Shown here: one piece after another, positions 10,321 to 17,812 of the stretch | Layout: every line of letters starts with the position of its first letter | Position numbering within the stretch: the stretch's first letter is position 1 | Source: CAYTEH01 sp964436765 | GTDB taxonomy: Bacteria; Patescibacteriota; Gracilibacteria; Peribacterales; Peribacteraceae | Reading direction: 5' to 3' | DNA length: 64,000 bases | Assembly (NCBI GenBank): GCA_964436765.1 | Contig: CAYTEH010000004.1 | Span: 4,664-68,663 of the forward strand | Notes under the pieces: model-generated | What the model was told of the DNA's origin: nothing | Databases searched by the model: none | The model's input: the letters and a program-made list of their open reading frames with translations, nothing else | Translations under genes and position numbers: made by a program

Positions 10321-11097
10321 ATGCAGGTGATCCCCGTTCGTACACCGGTCCTCAAAAACGGAGACGACATCGCGTCCGTCATTGCAAAAGAAGCATTGCG
10401 TCCCGGCGACATTCTGGTGATTTCATCGAAAGCAGTGGCGACCATGGAGGGTGCTGCCGTCCGGCTCGCGGATCTGACGCCATCTGCGGACGCAAGGTCG
10501 TGGGCGGAAAAAACGGGAAAGAGCGCGGCGTTCCTGCAGGCGGTGATCGGGGAAACAGCGCGGCTGAACGGACGGATCGTGGGAACGTGCCCCGGAGCAG
10601 TGCTCACCGAACTCCGACCGGCGGGGCTCACACGCGGGACGCTCCTCGTCCCCAACGCCGGGATGGACCAGTCGAACGTGGAGGCAGGATATGCGGTCGG
10701 CTGGCCGCATGATCCCGTCAAGAGCGTGCATAATATAAGGTATGCAGTGCAGAGGAAGACCACGCCGATCGCAGTCATCCTCACCGATTCCTGTTGCCGC
10801 CCCGGGCGCCTCGGTGTGACGGCATTCGCGCTCGCATGCAGTGGCATAGACCCCTTTCTCTCCTTCGTGGGGAAAGCGGACGCGTTCGGGCATCCGCTTA
10901 GAGTGACCCAGGAAGCAGTAGCCGACCAATTGGCAACAGCCGCCAACGCGGTGATGGGCAACGCGGACCAGCTGACTCCCGCCGCGATCATCCGCGATCA
11001 CGGGTATCAGCTCAGTGATTTTGAGGGATGGGTACCCGGAATCGAGCCAAGGGAAGATTTGTTCAAGGACGTGATGCAGAGAAAAGAGATAAGATAA
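10321..11097 (+). CDS. CofE-like protein (F420-0:gamma-glutamyl ligase family)
   Basis: The 258-residue product has the family landmarks PGDILVISSKAV near the N-terminus, GMDQSNVEAGY, the degenerate TDSCCRPGRLG (normally DTxGRxWRxG), and GKADAFGHPL. The family attaches glutamate to coenzyme F420 or related acceptors. F420 synthesis is not expected in this lineage, so the true substrate is unknown. I chose ATG 10321 because TATAAT lies at 10309-10314, only 6 nt upstream, so the transcript is probably leaderless; the ORF can extend to 10264. The 3' end, including the stop, lies in the left arm of an AGAGAAAAG-type inverted repeat. Confidence 0.75.
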   Translation: MQVIPVRTPVLKNGDDIASVIAKEALRPGDILVISSKAVATMEGAAVRLADLTPSADARSWAEKTGKSAAFLQAVIGETARLNGRIVGTCPGAVLTELRPAGLTRGTLLVPNAGMDQSNVEAGYAVGWPHDPVKSVHNIRYAVQRKTTPIAVILTDSCCRPGRLGVTAFALACSGIDPFLSFVGKADAFGHPLRVTQEAVADQLATAANAVMGNADQLTPAAIIRDHGYQLSDFEGWVPGIEPREDLFKDVMQRKEIR

Positions 11098-11157
11098 AAG
11101 AGAAAAGTTTATACGCGTGATGGTCATTTTTCTCTTTTCACTTTTCTCTTATCTCTT
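11079..11157. repeat. AGAGAAAAG-family inverted word repeat
   Basis: Left arm 11079-11107 (AGAGATAAGA...AGAGAAAAG) is matched imperfectly by the reverse complement at about 11128-11157. The left arm includes the end of the cofE-like gene. The purN -10 box starts at 11161, right after the right arm. A related element is at 52306-52366. It may form a terminator hairpin. Confidence 0.7.
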
Positions 11158-11172
11158 CGTTATACTCTCTCC

Positions 11173-11787
11173 ATGGACTTCATCGTCTTAAGCTCCTCAA
11201 GAGGTACGACTTTCCAGGCGATCATCGACCGCATCAAAGACGGATCACTGACGGCCACGTGCCACGGGCTTGTCTCGGACCGCGAGGACCGCGGCTGCGT
11301 GCAGAAAGCGCGAGCTGCCGGGATGCCCGTCGCGATCGTAACGAGGACAAAGGGAGAATCACGCGAGGACTACGATAAAAGGCTGCATGCTGCAATTCTA
11401 GAAATGCACCCACAACAAAAAACCAGTAAACCAGTAAACCAGTTAACCTGCATAGCAGCTATCGGCTGGATGTACATCCTCTCGCCGTGGTTCATCGCCC
11501 AGTGGAAACACAGGATCCTGAACGTGCACCCCTCGCTGCTCCCCAAGTTTCCCGGCGCCCATGCGCACGAGGACGTGCTCGCAGCGGGCGAGCAAGAGTC
11601 GGGCATGACCATCCACCTGATGGACGAAGGGGTCGATACCGGCCCGATCCTGGTGCAAAAAACGTGCCCCGTCCTCCCGGGCGATACGCCAGAGACGCTC
11701 AAGGCGCGGGTGCAGGAGTTGGAGAAGGAGTGGTACCCGAAGGTGCTGGAGATGATCGAGACAGGCGAGATGAAGCTTCCGTTGTAA
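11173..11787 (+). CDS. purN: Phosphoribosylglycinamide formyltransferase
   Basis: PurN transfers a formyl group from 10-formyl-tetrahydrofolate to GAR in purine synthesis. The 204-residue product carries the catalytic Asn and His in ILNVHPSLLPKFPG and the Asp in MDEGVDTGPIL. N-terminal LSSSRGTTFQAIIDRI matches the phosphate-binding loop region. TATACT at 11161-11166 lies 6 nt before the ATG, with no Shine-Dalgarno site, so translation is probably leaderless. An extra segment of about 13 residues (around HPQQKTSKPVNQLT) precedes the GWMYILSPWF strand. It is encoded by a low-GC run of three AACCAGT units (11421-11448) that looks like inserted repeat DNA. No other purine gene is adjacent. Confidence 0.9.
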   Translation: MDFIVLSSSRGTTFQAIIDRIKDGSLTATCHGLVSDREDRGCVQKARAAGMPVAIVTRTKGESREDYDKRLHAAILEMHPQQKTSKPVNQLTCIAAIGWMYILSPWFIAQWKHRILNVHPSLLPKFPGAHAHEDVLAAGEQESGMTIHLMDEGVDTGPILVQKTCPVLPGDTPETLKARVQELEKEWYPKVLEMIETGEMKLPL

Positions 11788-11790
11788 CGA

Positions 11791-11901
11791 TAAATGACCA
11801 GTGACCAATGACACAACAAAGGAAGATTTTTCAAAATTCTAGTGGTGATTTCCTCAATGTTCATTCCTGTTGATCACTGGTCATTGTGTCATTGGTCATT
11901 C
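11791..11901. repeat. ATGACCA-family inverted word repeat between convergent genes
   Basis: The left arm (11793-11817) consists of ATGACCA, GTGACCA and ATGACAC words, and the right arm (about 11869-11901) carries their complements, with an AT-rich middle. It lies exactly between the stops of purN and the reductase gene, so it is well placed as a bidirectional terminator. A longer relative is at 47206-47331. Confidence 0.75.
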
Positions 11902-12617
11902 TAAATGTACCCTTCAACATGAACACATTTTTTATCCATACCCCAAGCACCCAGTGCCAGCGCCTTCACGTCTTTTGTCATGGCCGGGTTGCCGCAGACG
12001 TAGAGGCTCTTTTGGGAAAAATCTTTCACGATCCGCGGCGCCAGCGCCTGCACCCACCCGCGATGGCCTGTCCAGGACGGCGACGGCTCGCTCAGGGCCA
12101 AGTGCATGAAGACGTTCGGATTTTTTTGCGCGAGCGCCTCCATCTCGGCCATCCAGAAGATATCCTCCTCACATTTCGCGCCGAAGATCACGTCCATGCG
12201 GCGGGTATCCCCTTTCGAGAGCGCATCCACGATCTGTGACCGGAACGGCGCCATGCCGGTACTTGTGGCAATGAAGAGATATTCGTTGGGCGAATCGGAC
12301 CTGAGCAGGAAATTCCCGAACGGACCCTTCATGCTCACCGACGAGCCCACCGTGAGCTGCTCCGCGATCCAGCGGCTCGCACGCCCGCCGGGGACCATCT
12401 TGGCGATGAAGAGGAGCTCGCGTTCGTCGGGGGAGGACGCGATGGAAAACGCGCGCGTCTGCACATCGGCGGGGTTATCGACGTGCGCGACGTCGAACAG
12501 CACGAACTGCCCCGGCTTGAAGGTGAACCCTGCGGGCTTCTCGAGCGTGAACTCGTACACATCGCGAGCGATGACCTTGTTCGACGTGCAGGCGACGGTG
12601 TAGGTGATGACGGGCAT
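11901..12617 (-). CDS. Ferredoxin/flavodoxin-NADP+ reductase family oxidoreductase
   Basis: The 238-residue product has the two-domain FNR fold. The FAD domain includes FKPGQFVLFDV and RAFSIASSP (FAD-binding R-x-[FY]-[ST]). GPFGNFLL follows. The NAD(P) domain has the ATSTGMAPFRS loop and ends with SLYVCGNPAMTKDVK. It moves electrons between NAD(P)H and a small electron carrier or another acceptor, probably in the cytoplasm. No ferredoxin partner gene is adjacent. The stop at 11901 abuts the ATGACCA inverted repeat. It could instead be a 2-polyprenylphenol hydroxylase-type reductase of the same family. Confidence 0.8.
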   Translation of the reverse strand: MPVITYTVACTSNKVIARDVYEFTLEKPAGFTFKPGQFVLFDVAHVDNPADVQTRAFSIASSPDERELLFIAKMVPGGRASRWIAEQLTVGSSVSMKGPFGNFLLRSDSPNEYLFIATSTGMAPFRSQIVDALSKGDTRRMDVIFGAKCEEDIFWMAEMEALAQKNPNVFMHLALSEPSPSWTGHRGWVQALAPRIVKDFSQKSLYVCGNPAMTKDVKALALGAWGMDKKCVHVEGYI

Positions 12618-12626
12618 GTGCGAGGG

Positions 12627-12716
12627 TTTGGGCTAGGACTAGGGTTAGGAAACTGCAAATGAACTATACCGGAATGCGATGATTTTCTTCCATCCCTAAC
12701 CCAAAACCTACCCCTT
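12627..12716. repeat. GGGTTA-family inverted word repeat
   Basis: The left arm at 12627-12652 carries GGGCTAGGA and CTAGGGTTAGG words; the right arm at 12696-12716 carries CCCTAACCC and CCTACCCC. It separates carA from the reductase gene, and its right end covers the carA stop. Related copies are at 42571, 43527 and 60980. Confidence 0.75.
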
Positions 12717-13889
12717 CCGCTCCCCCTTCAGCAACGCCACATACTCATCAAACAAATAATTCGCGTCCTCCGGCCCCGGCGTCGCCTCCGGGTGGAACTG
12801 TACCGAGAAGAACCGGCCGCTCTCGTGCCGAAGGCCTTCCACGGTCCCGTCGTTCGCATTCTTCCACCACACATGCCAGCCCTTCGGGAGCTTCTCGCCA
12901 TCCACCGCAAAGCCGTGGTTCTGGGACGTGATAATGCAGCGGCCACTCCCCTCTCCCTCTGGGAGAGGGTGGCCGCCCCGGGCGGCCGGGAGAGGGCCGG
13001 AGGCGACCTCCACACACGGCTGATTCGCACCTCTATGACCATACTTCAATTTGTACGTATCGCCTCCGATGGCGAGCGCCATCAGCTGGTTCCCCAGGCA
13101 GATGCCGAACGTGAGCTTGTTGCGCTCGATCGCTTTGCGCAGCGCCGCGATGGTGGGCACGCAGGTCTTCGGGTCGCCCGGACCGTTGCTGAAGAACACA
13201 CCCTGGTAGGGCTGTTTGTAGGAATCGAGATCGAAATCCCACGGCACGCGCACCATGCGCACTCCCCTCTTGAGGAAACTCCGGATGATGTTGCGTTTCA
13301 TGCCGCAGTCGTACGCGATGATGGTGGGCGCCTCGCCGAGCGCGGAGAATTCGGATCCCGGTTCGTACGTGATCACCTCCTTGCAACTGACTTCGGCGAC
13401 CAGATTATTTTTGTTCGGATCATCGATGCCCCCCTCTCCCAAGCTCTGTTTGAGGAAGGCGCCGGAGGTGGGAGCAATCCGTCCAAGCATCACCCCCGTC
13501 TCCCGCAACTTCTTCGTCAAAGCCCGGGTATCAACTCCTGTAAGACCAGGAATCCCGTGCTTTTTGAGCCAGTCGCCGAACGATCCTTCCGAGAGATGAT
13601 GACTGTGCCCTTCACTCGCCTGCTGCACAATGACCCCGCGCACGTGGATCTCCTCGCTCTCCAGGTTCTCCGAAAAACCCCATGCGTTGAGTGCCTCACT
13701 TGGCACGCCGTAGTTACCAATGAGGGGGTACGTGAACACCAGAATTTGGCCCCGGTAACTGGGATCCGTGAGGCTTTCGGGGTACCCTGCCATACCCGTA
13801 TTAAAGACCACTTCTCCATCGGCACTGACCGGCGCGCCGAAGGATTCTCCTTCAAATACCGTGCCGTCACTGAGGATTAATTCAGACAT
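12708..13889 (-). CDS. carA: Carbamoyl-phosphate synthase small subunit (glutaminase)
   Basis: CarA hydrolyses glutamine and passes ammonia to CarB for carbamoyl phosphate (pyrimidine/arginine) synthesis. The 393-residue product has the N-terminal small domain (LILSDGTVFEGESFG) and a class I glutamine amidotransferase domain with the nucleophile in FGICLGNQLMALA and the His and Glu in FSVQFHPEATPGPEDA. The usual 10 or so residues between the GHRGANQP loop and ITSQNHGFAVD are expanded by about 18 Pro/Gly/Glu-rich residues, encoded by a palindromic CTCTCCC...GGGAGAG segment (12944-13004). carB is not in the window. Confidence 0.92.
   Translation of the reverse strand: MSELILSDGTVFEGESFGAPVSADGEVVFNTGMAGYPESLTDPSYRGQILVFTYPLIGNYGVPSEALNAWGFSENLESEEIHVRGVIVQQASEGHSHHLSEGSFGDWLKKHGIPGLTGVDTRALTKKLRETGVMLGRIAPTSGAFLKQSLGEGGIDDPNKNNLVAEVSCKEVITYEPGSEFSALGEAPTIIAYDCGMKRNIIRSFLKRGVRMVRVPWDFDLDSYKQPYQGVFFSNGPGDPKTCVPTIAALRKAIERNKLTFGICLGNQLMALAIGGDTYKLKYGHRGANQPCVEVASGPLPAARGGHPLPEGEGSGRCIITSQNHGFAVDGEKLPKGWHVWWKNANDGTVEGLRHESGRFFSVQFHPEATPGPEDANYLFDEYVALLKGERKG
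12944..13004. repeat. In-frame palindromic element inside carA
   Basis: The segment holds two hairpins: CCCTCTCCC-TCT-GGGAGAGGG and GGCCGCCC-C-GGGCGGCC. It corresponds to residues around GPLPAARGGHPLPEGEG, which have no counterpart in typical CarA. The GGGAGAGGG hairpin resembles REP-like repeats widespread in bacterial intergenic DNA. Confidence 0.75.
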
Positions 13890-14009
13890 AGTATGGAGTA
13901 GTGCCGCCTGCCCGGCGTAGCTCGCCAGAAGCGAGCGAAGTCGTGTCGGCGAGGATCAGGGCTGACATCCGCGAGAGGATAATAGAAAATTCATGGAATT
14001 GACAGATTA

Positions 14010-14037
14010 TTGACAAAATTCGATATTAAAGTATATT
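14010..14037 (+). promoter_or_regulatory. Sigma70-type promoter for the 14160 gene
   Basis: TTGACA at 14010-14015 and TATATT at 14032-14037 are separated by 16 nt. The implied leader to the start at 14160 is about 115 nt, much longer than for most genes here, and could hold regulation. The rest of 13890-14159 holds a REP-like stretch (13913-13960) and no gene that I can support. Confidence 0.7.
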
Positions 14038-14159
14038 TATCTACTTGTTCCTTGTCATCATCTGCCCCCGCACCATTCCTCCTTATTAAGGTAGGGAGAG
14101 ATGCTGTGGGGGAATCGTAGTACCTCCGGCATTCGGCAACACTTTTTTTGAGGTGTCCT

Positions 14160-14795
14160 ATGCATCGCTATGAGTCACTGTTTTGCGTGGTCGTTTTCGC
14201 CTTCTGCATGACCCAAGAGGTCCAGGGTCAGGCAAAGAAAAAGGATCCGCCCGCAAAAAAGTCACACATCGACGCAATGAATGCGGCGATGGGAAAGGGC
14301 TTGACCGAGATTCGAAAAGACGTCGACGGCGTCAAAAAAGACGTACAAGGGGTCAAAGATGACCTGAAGAAAAGCGACGGAAAGCTGGATCGGATCCTGG
14401 CCAAACAACTCGAGCACGATGCCGAGTTCAAGGCCATCCGGGACAAACAGGTCGAACACGACGCCGAGTTCAAGGCCATCCGCGATGCGCAGGTCATGTT
14501 GGCCAAGCAAATCAAGGAAGGTTTTGACAGTGCCGCCACGGAATTGGGCGAAGTGAAGAAAATTGTCCAGAAAAACGTGAATGTCACGGTCAACGTCGCC
14601 GCGCCGCCGCCAGTCGAAAAGGTCGTGTACAAGGATCGGGTCGTCTACCAGGACCGGATCGTATACCAGGACCGCGTCGTCGTTCAAAAAGAGTACGTCG
14701 ACAGGTACGTGCACGTCGCCGTGCCGTACCGGGTTGTCGGGTACGTCCCGTACTACGACTGCTACGGAAACAGCTTGGGTTACTACCGGCCATAA
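14160..14795 (+). CDS. Exported coiled-coil protein
   Basis: The 211-residue product starts at ATG 14160, which has a GAGGTG Shine-Dalgarno 6 nt upstream (unusual for this window) and begins a signal peptide (ESLFCVVVFAFCMTQEVQG). Charged heptad-like repeats follow, including two near-identical copies of VEHDAEFKAIRDKQ. A Val/Tyr-rich tail repeats VVYKDRVVYQDRIVYQDRV and ends in aromatic residues. A trimeric or dimeric coiled-coil surface protein is plausible. No known family recognised. Its promoter and SD differ from the local leaderless pattern. Confidence 0.7.
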   Translation: MHRYESLFCVVVFAFCMTQEVQGQAKKKDPPAKKSHIDAMNAAMGKGLTEIRKDVDGVKKDVQGVKDDLKKSDGKLDRILAKQLEHDAEFKAIRDKQVEHDAEFKAIRDAQVMLAKQIKEGFDSAATELGEVKKIVQKNVNVTVNVAAPPPVEKVVYKDRVVYQDRIVYQDRVVVQKEYVDRYVHVAVPYRVVGYVPYYDCYGNSLGYYRP

Positions 14796-14863
14796 GGCCT
14801 CCTGCAGCAAACCGAACAGTCATTGCCCTCCCTTCGGGGAGAATCGATGACTGTTCACCATGC

Positions 14864-16264
14864 CTACAATGAACCGCGGAATTTCCGGATTGTCTGGCGC
14901 AACTTTTGCATACGTTCTGCAAGTTCCTGCATCTGCTTGTTGTTCTCCTGGAGCTGAGCAGCGTTGACGCTGTTATTGATTGCCTGCTCAAGCTTTGCAG
15001 CTGCTTGTCCGCCCTCTTTTAATTGCCGTTCCAACTCTGCGATGTTCTGCATCACTTCGTTATTCTGCGGCCGCAGCACGTTCCCACCATTATTCACCTG
15101 CTGAGTATTAGTATTGCCCGTGTTCACGCCCCCATTCCCAGTATTGGGATACCCGTTGTTCCCGTACTCGTTCCCGCCGCTCTGGTATCCGTACCCGTTG
15201 TTCGACGCGTACGAATATCCGTTATTGGCGGGATACGTCCTCTGGGTCGGCGAGCCATACGGCCGCTGCCGGGGGACGAAGTGCATCAGGTTCCCGCTGC
15301 CGCCCCATGTGTACGCGTGCGAACCGTAGCGCGCGCTCAGGGCAGCCTGGCGCATGGCCGCGCCCGACTGCTGCCCGTACAGGGGCGCATTTGGTATGTC
15401 CAGGTACGGATTATATTGCTGCACGCCCACCATGTACTGCCCGATGGGCCGCGGGGCGTAGAAATCGTTTCCATAATCCTGACCGTAGTTCGGATGCTGC
15501 CCGCCCGTGTTCATCGCATACTGCGTGCCTGGACTATTGAGCGTGTAGAGTCCCTGACGTCCTGCCGGCTGGAACGGCGGCGGTGGGTTGTACGTGGGCC
15601 CATGCATGGGCTGGGGGCGCATGCCGTCGGCATTCATACCGAAGTTCTGCTGGAGACCGTTCATGCCGTAGCCGCCCATGGGATTGTACGAACCCATTGG
15701 ATTGAACTGCTGGTAGTTGTACATCCCCCCCGGATACGAGGCAGATGCGAAGGTACCCATCGGCCCGCGGTTGAAGCTGCTGGTGGCAAACCCGCCGGGA
15801 CCGTACTGCATGGAATTGAATGACGAATACCCACCGTACCCTCCTCCGAATCCCCCGCCGTAGAAGCCGCCTACGCCTCCGCCCGGGGCATAACCCATGC
15901 TGAGCGCGTGGTACGTGTTCATGCCGTTCATCCCATAGCCTCCATACCCGTTCCCGCCATATCCGCCGACACCGTAGTTGTACTGAGCCATCGGGTTCCA
16001 GCTAGGGTGCCGCGCTGCGTACCCATGAAAGTTCTGCGGGACCTGCTGCGCGCGTTGACCCGTCGGGTAGCGAAGTCTGTCCACGTACCCCTGCGAGATC
16101 GAGTTCTGGTAATTGAGCATGCTGTACGCGCTCTGGAGCCGGTAGTCGCGCGGGCCAGCGGGCATGTAGGTGGACCCGCCGTTATTGAACTGGCTGTACG
16201 CGCGGTGCGCGATGAGGCGCGCTTCGCGGGCGGACCAGGCCGATCCTGATGGCAGCATGTTCAT
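14864..16264 (-). CDS. Gly/Tyr/Asn/Met-rich low-complexity protein with C-terminal coiled coil
   Basis: The 466-residue product starts with MNMLPSGSAWSAREARLI; the WSxREARL motif recurs at the N-terminus of the 1219-residue protein at 17810-21469. Residues 95-215 are rich in GGYGGNGYGGYGMNG-type sequence, and 215-400 in Asn, Gln, Pro and Tyr. The last 70 residues (ELERQLKEGG to RQTIRKFRGSL) form a coiled coil. There is no signal peptide or membrane segment. Composition resembles prion-like, phase-separating or filament proteins; that is an inference. Its ATG overlaps the TGA of the upstream 114-residue gene (ATGA), so the two are coupled. Confidence 0.75.
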   Translation of the reverse strand: MNMLPSGSAWSAREARLIAHRAYSQFNNGGSTYMPAGPRDYRLQSAYSMLNYQNSISQGYVDRLRYPTGQRAQQVPQNFHGYAARHPSWNPMAQYNYGVGGYGGNGYGGYGMNGMNTYHALSMGYAPGGGVGGFYGGGFGGGYGGYSSFNSMQYGPGGFATSSFNRGPMGTFASASYPGGMYNYQQFNPMGSYNPMGGYGMNGLQQNFGMNADGMRPQPMHGPTYNPPPPFQPAGRQGLYTLNSPGTQYAMNTGGQHPNYGQDYGNDFYAPRPIGQYMVGVQQYNPYLDIPNAPLYGQQSGAAMRQAALSARYGSHAYTWGGSGNLMHFVPRQRPYGSPTQRTYPANNGYSYASNNGYGYQSGGNEYGNNGYPNTGNGGVNTGNTNTQQVNNGGNVLRPQNNEVMQNIAELERQLKEGGQAAAKLEQAINNSVNAAQLQENNKQMQELAERMQKLRQTIRKFRGSL

Positions 16265-16605
16265 TGTTCGCCAAAGTAAGAAGTGAGTTTCTGCTCGACG
16301 TGTTCGATATCGCTCCCCTGCTCCGCGGCCTCCTTGCCCATGGCCTTCTTGCGCGATTCCTCCTTCAGCTTGTGCGCCTCGTCGGCGCAGACGTTCGTGA
16401 CATCCTTGTAAATGCGGTCGTAGAGGTCGAACGCCCGCTGGTACTCGCCCATGCGCGCCTCGTGCTCCATGGCGTTTTCGGAAGCATACTTTTTCTCCAA
16501 AAGCGGGATCCGCTCGATCATCAAATCGGGATTGATATGGCGCATAATCTCGTCATAGAGCCAATATGCCGCCGTCCTGGGCCAGGGATTTTTGGGGATG
16601 TGCAT
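16261..16605 (-). CDS. Hypothetical helical protein, coupled to the low-complexity protein
   Basis: The 114-residue soluble protein is mostly charged and probably helical (HINPDLMIERIPLLEKKY, then a Lys/Glu-rich C-terminal half). TATAAT lies about 20 nt before the ATG, giving a short leader. The stop overlaps the next gene's ATG, so the product is likely made with the low-complexity protein in fixed proportion and may be its partner or chaperone (inference). No family recognised. Confidence 0.65.
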   Translation of the reverse strand: MHIPKNPWPRTAAYWLYDEIMRHINPDLMIERIPLLEKKYASENAMEHEARMGEYQRAFDLYDRIYKDVTNVCADEAHKLKEESRKKAMGKEAAEQGSDIEHVEQKLTSYFGEQ

Positions 16606-16825
16606 TTGGTATCGGTTTGTTACTATTATACTTTATTTTGGTGTTTTTAGCAAATACAGCCTTTTAGGCCAGAATAATGAGCCTATAAGTCTTTTTTATG
16701 TAAATCGCTGCTTTGACTTAAATATGTAATATTGTATAATATATTAGCTCCTTCACATCAAAGTCCTTGCAGGTGTACTGCAAGGGTTGCCATACAGAAG
16801 TAACTTCTTTTTGAAAGGGTCTACC

Positions 16826-17749
16826 ATGTTTACGTCTCCGTTCGCCGCCCTGTTGATCGCGATCGTGCTGCTGGTGTTGGGCATCGTGCTCGTCACCGCC
16901 GTACGCACCGCGGCCAATGTGGGCATGTTGTCCTTCCTGCTCGGCGGGGCTGTGCTATTCATCGGAATCCCGGCAATGATGCGTGCCTTGCCCGATGAAA
17001 CGTACGATTGGATGTTTACGGCGAAAGACTGGATCGGGCTCATCCTGCTAGCTGCCTATCTGGGCATGCTGGCATGGATGCTCATCTACGTCTACGCCGA
17101 GGCGCTCGCCTCGGACGCCGAAAACATCGGGTTCTGCGGGATCTATCCGCAAGCGACCGCCCCCACCCAAATGCCCGCCAGCTGGTTGGCATACGTCGCC
17201 GGATGGATTCTGGCGGCGGCAACTGTCCTGGTCGTGCTGTTCTGGCTCGGCTCCCACTTCACGGATGCATGGAGCTGGTTCACGCGGCCGACCTTGAGGA
17301 CGCTGGTCGCCAGGATGCAGGACCTAGACGCCCACAACAAAAAGGAGGAATTCAAGGCCACTTCGAACCCGATGTTCTTTACGCTACCCACGCGTTTTAT
17401 GACAAAGGAGTCGAAGGAAGCCTGGCAAGCCGCAGCGCAGCGGAAGGCCGCCAAGGAAGGCGACTATGTCATTGAAGAGATCCTGAGTATCAAGTTCCAC
17501 AGCCAGGACGGCAGGAACTTGACCCACGCCAGGATTCACTTCAAAGGCAAGCACGCCAAGGCGGATTATTCCGGCAAGATCACCATCGAACGACGCATCT
17601 TCGGCGAGGATCAAGCCACGATCGCCCGCATCGTCCATAAGGTGCTCGAGGAACTGCCGCCGCCCCCGCAAAACAGCGGAAAGTCTTCACTGGAACTGGG
17701 AAAGGTCGTCGTCCCCGTTCCTGATCCGTTTGCAGTCGAAAAAGATTGA
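16826..17749 (+). CDS. Four-helix membrane protein with cytoplasmic C-terminal domain
   Basis: The 307-residue product has hydrophobic segments near residues 5-26, 32-52, 68-90 and 125-148, then a soluble domain of about 150 residues with a charged DGRNLTHARIHFKGKHAKAD region and a Pro/Val tail. I chose ATG 16826 over 16787 because it starts the first membrane helix and follows a GAAAGGG ribosome site. It is on the plus strand between minus-strand blocks of unknown genes. No family recognised. A strong terminator follows. Confidence 0.65.
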   Translation: MFTSPFAALLIAIVLLVLGIVLVTAVRTAANVGMLSFLLGGAVLFIGIPAMMRALPDETYDWMFTAKDWIGLILLAAYLGMLAWMLIYVYAEALASDAENIGFCGIYPQATAPTQMPASWLAYVAGWILAAATVLVVLFWLGSHFTDAWSWFTRPTLRTLVARMQDLDAHNKKEEFKATSNPMFFTLPTRFMTKESKEAWQAAAQRKAAKEGDYVIEEILSIKFHSQDGRNLTHARIHFKGKHAKADYSGKITIERRIFGEDQATIARIVHKVLEELPPPPQNSGKSSLELGKVVVPVPDPFAVEKD

Positions 17750-17768
17750 TCTCGATTGCCGAAGACAC

Positions 17769-17812
17769 AAAACCCCACTCATGAAGGAGCATTCAGTTGA
17801 GTGGGGTTTTTA
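17769..17812. terminator. Bidirectional Rho-independent terminator
   Basis: AAACCCCACTCA and TGAGTGGGGTTTTT form a 12-bp stem around a 16-nt loop, with A and T tracts on the two sides. It ends the 16826 gene and also serves the convergent 17810-21469 gene. Confidence 0.9.
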
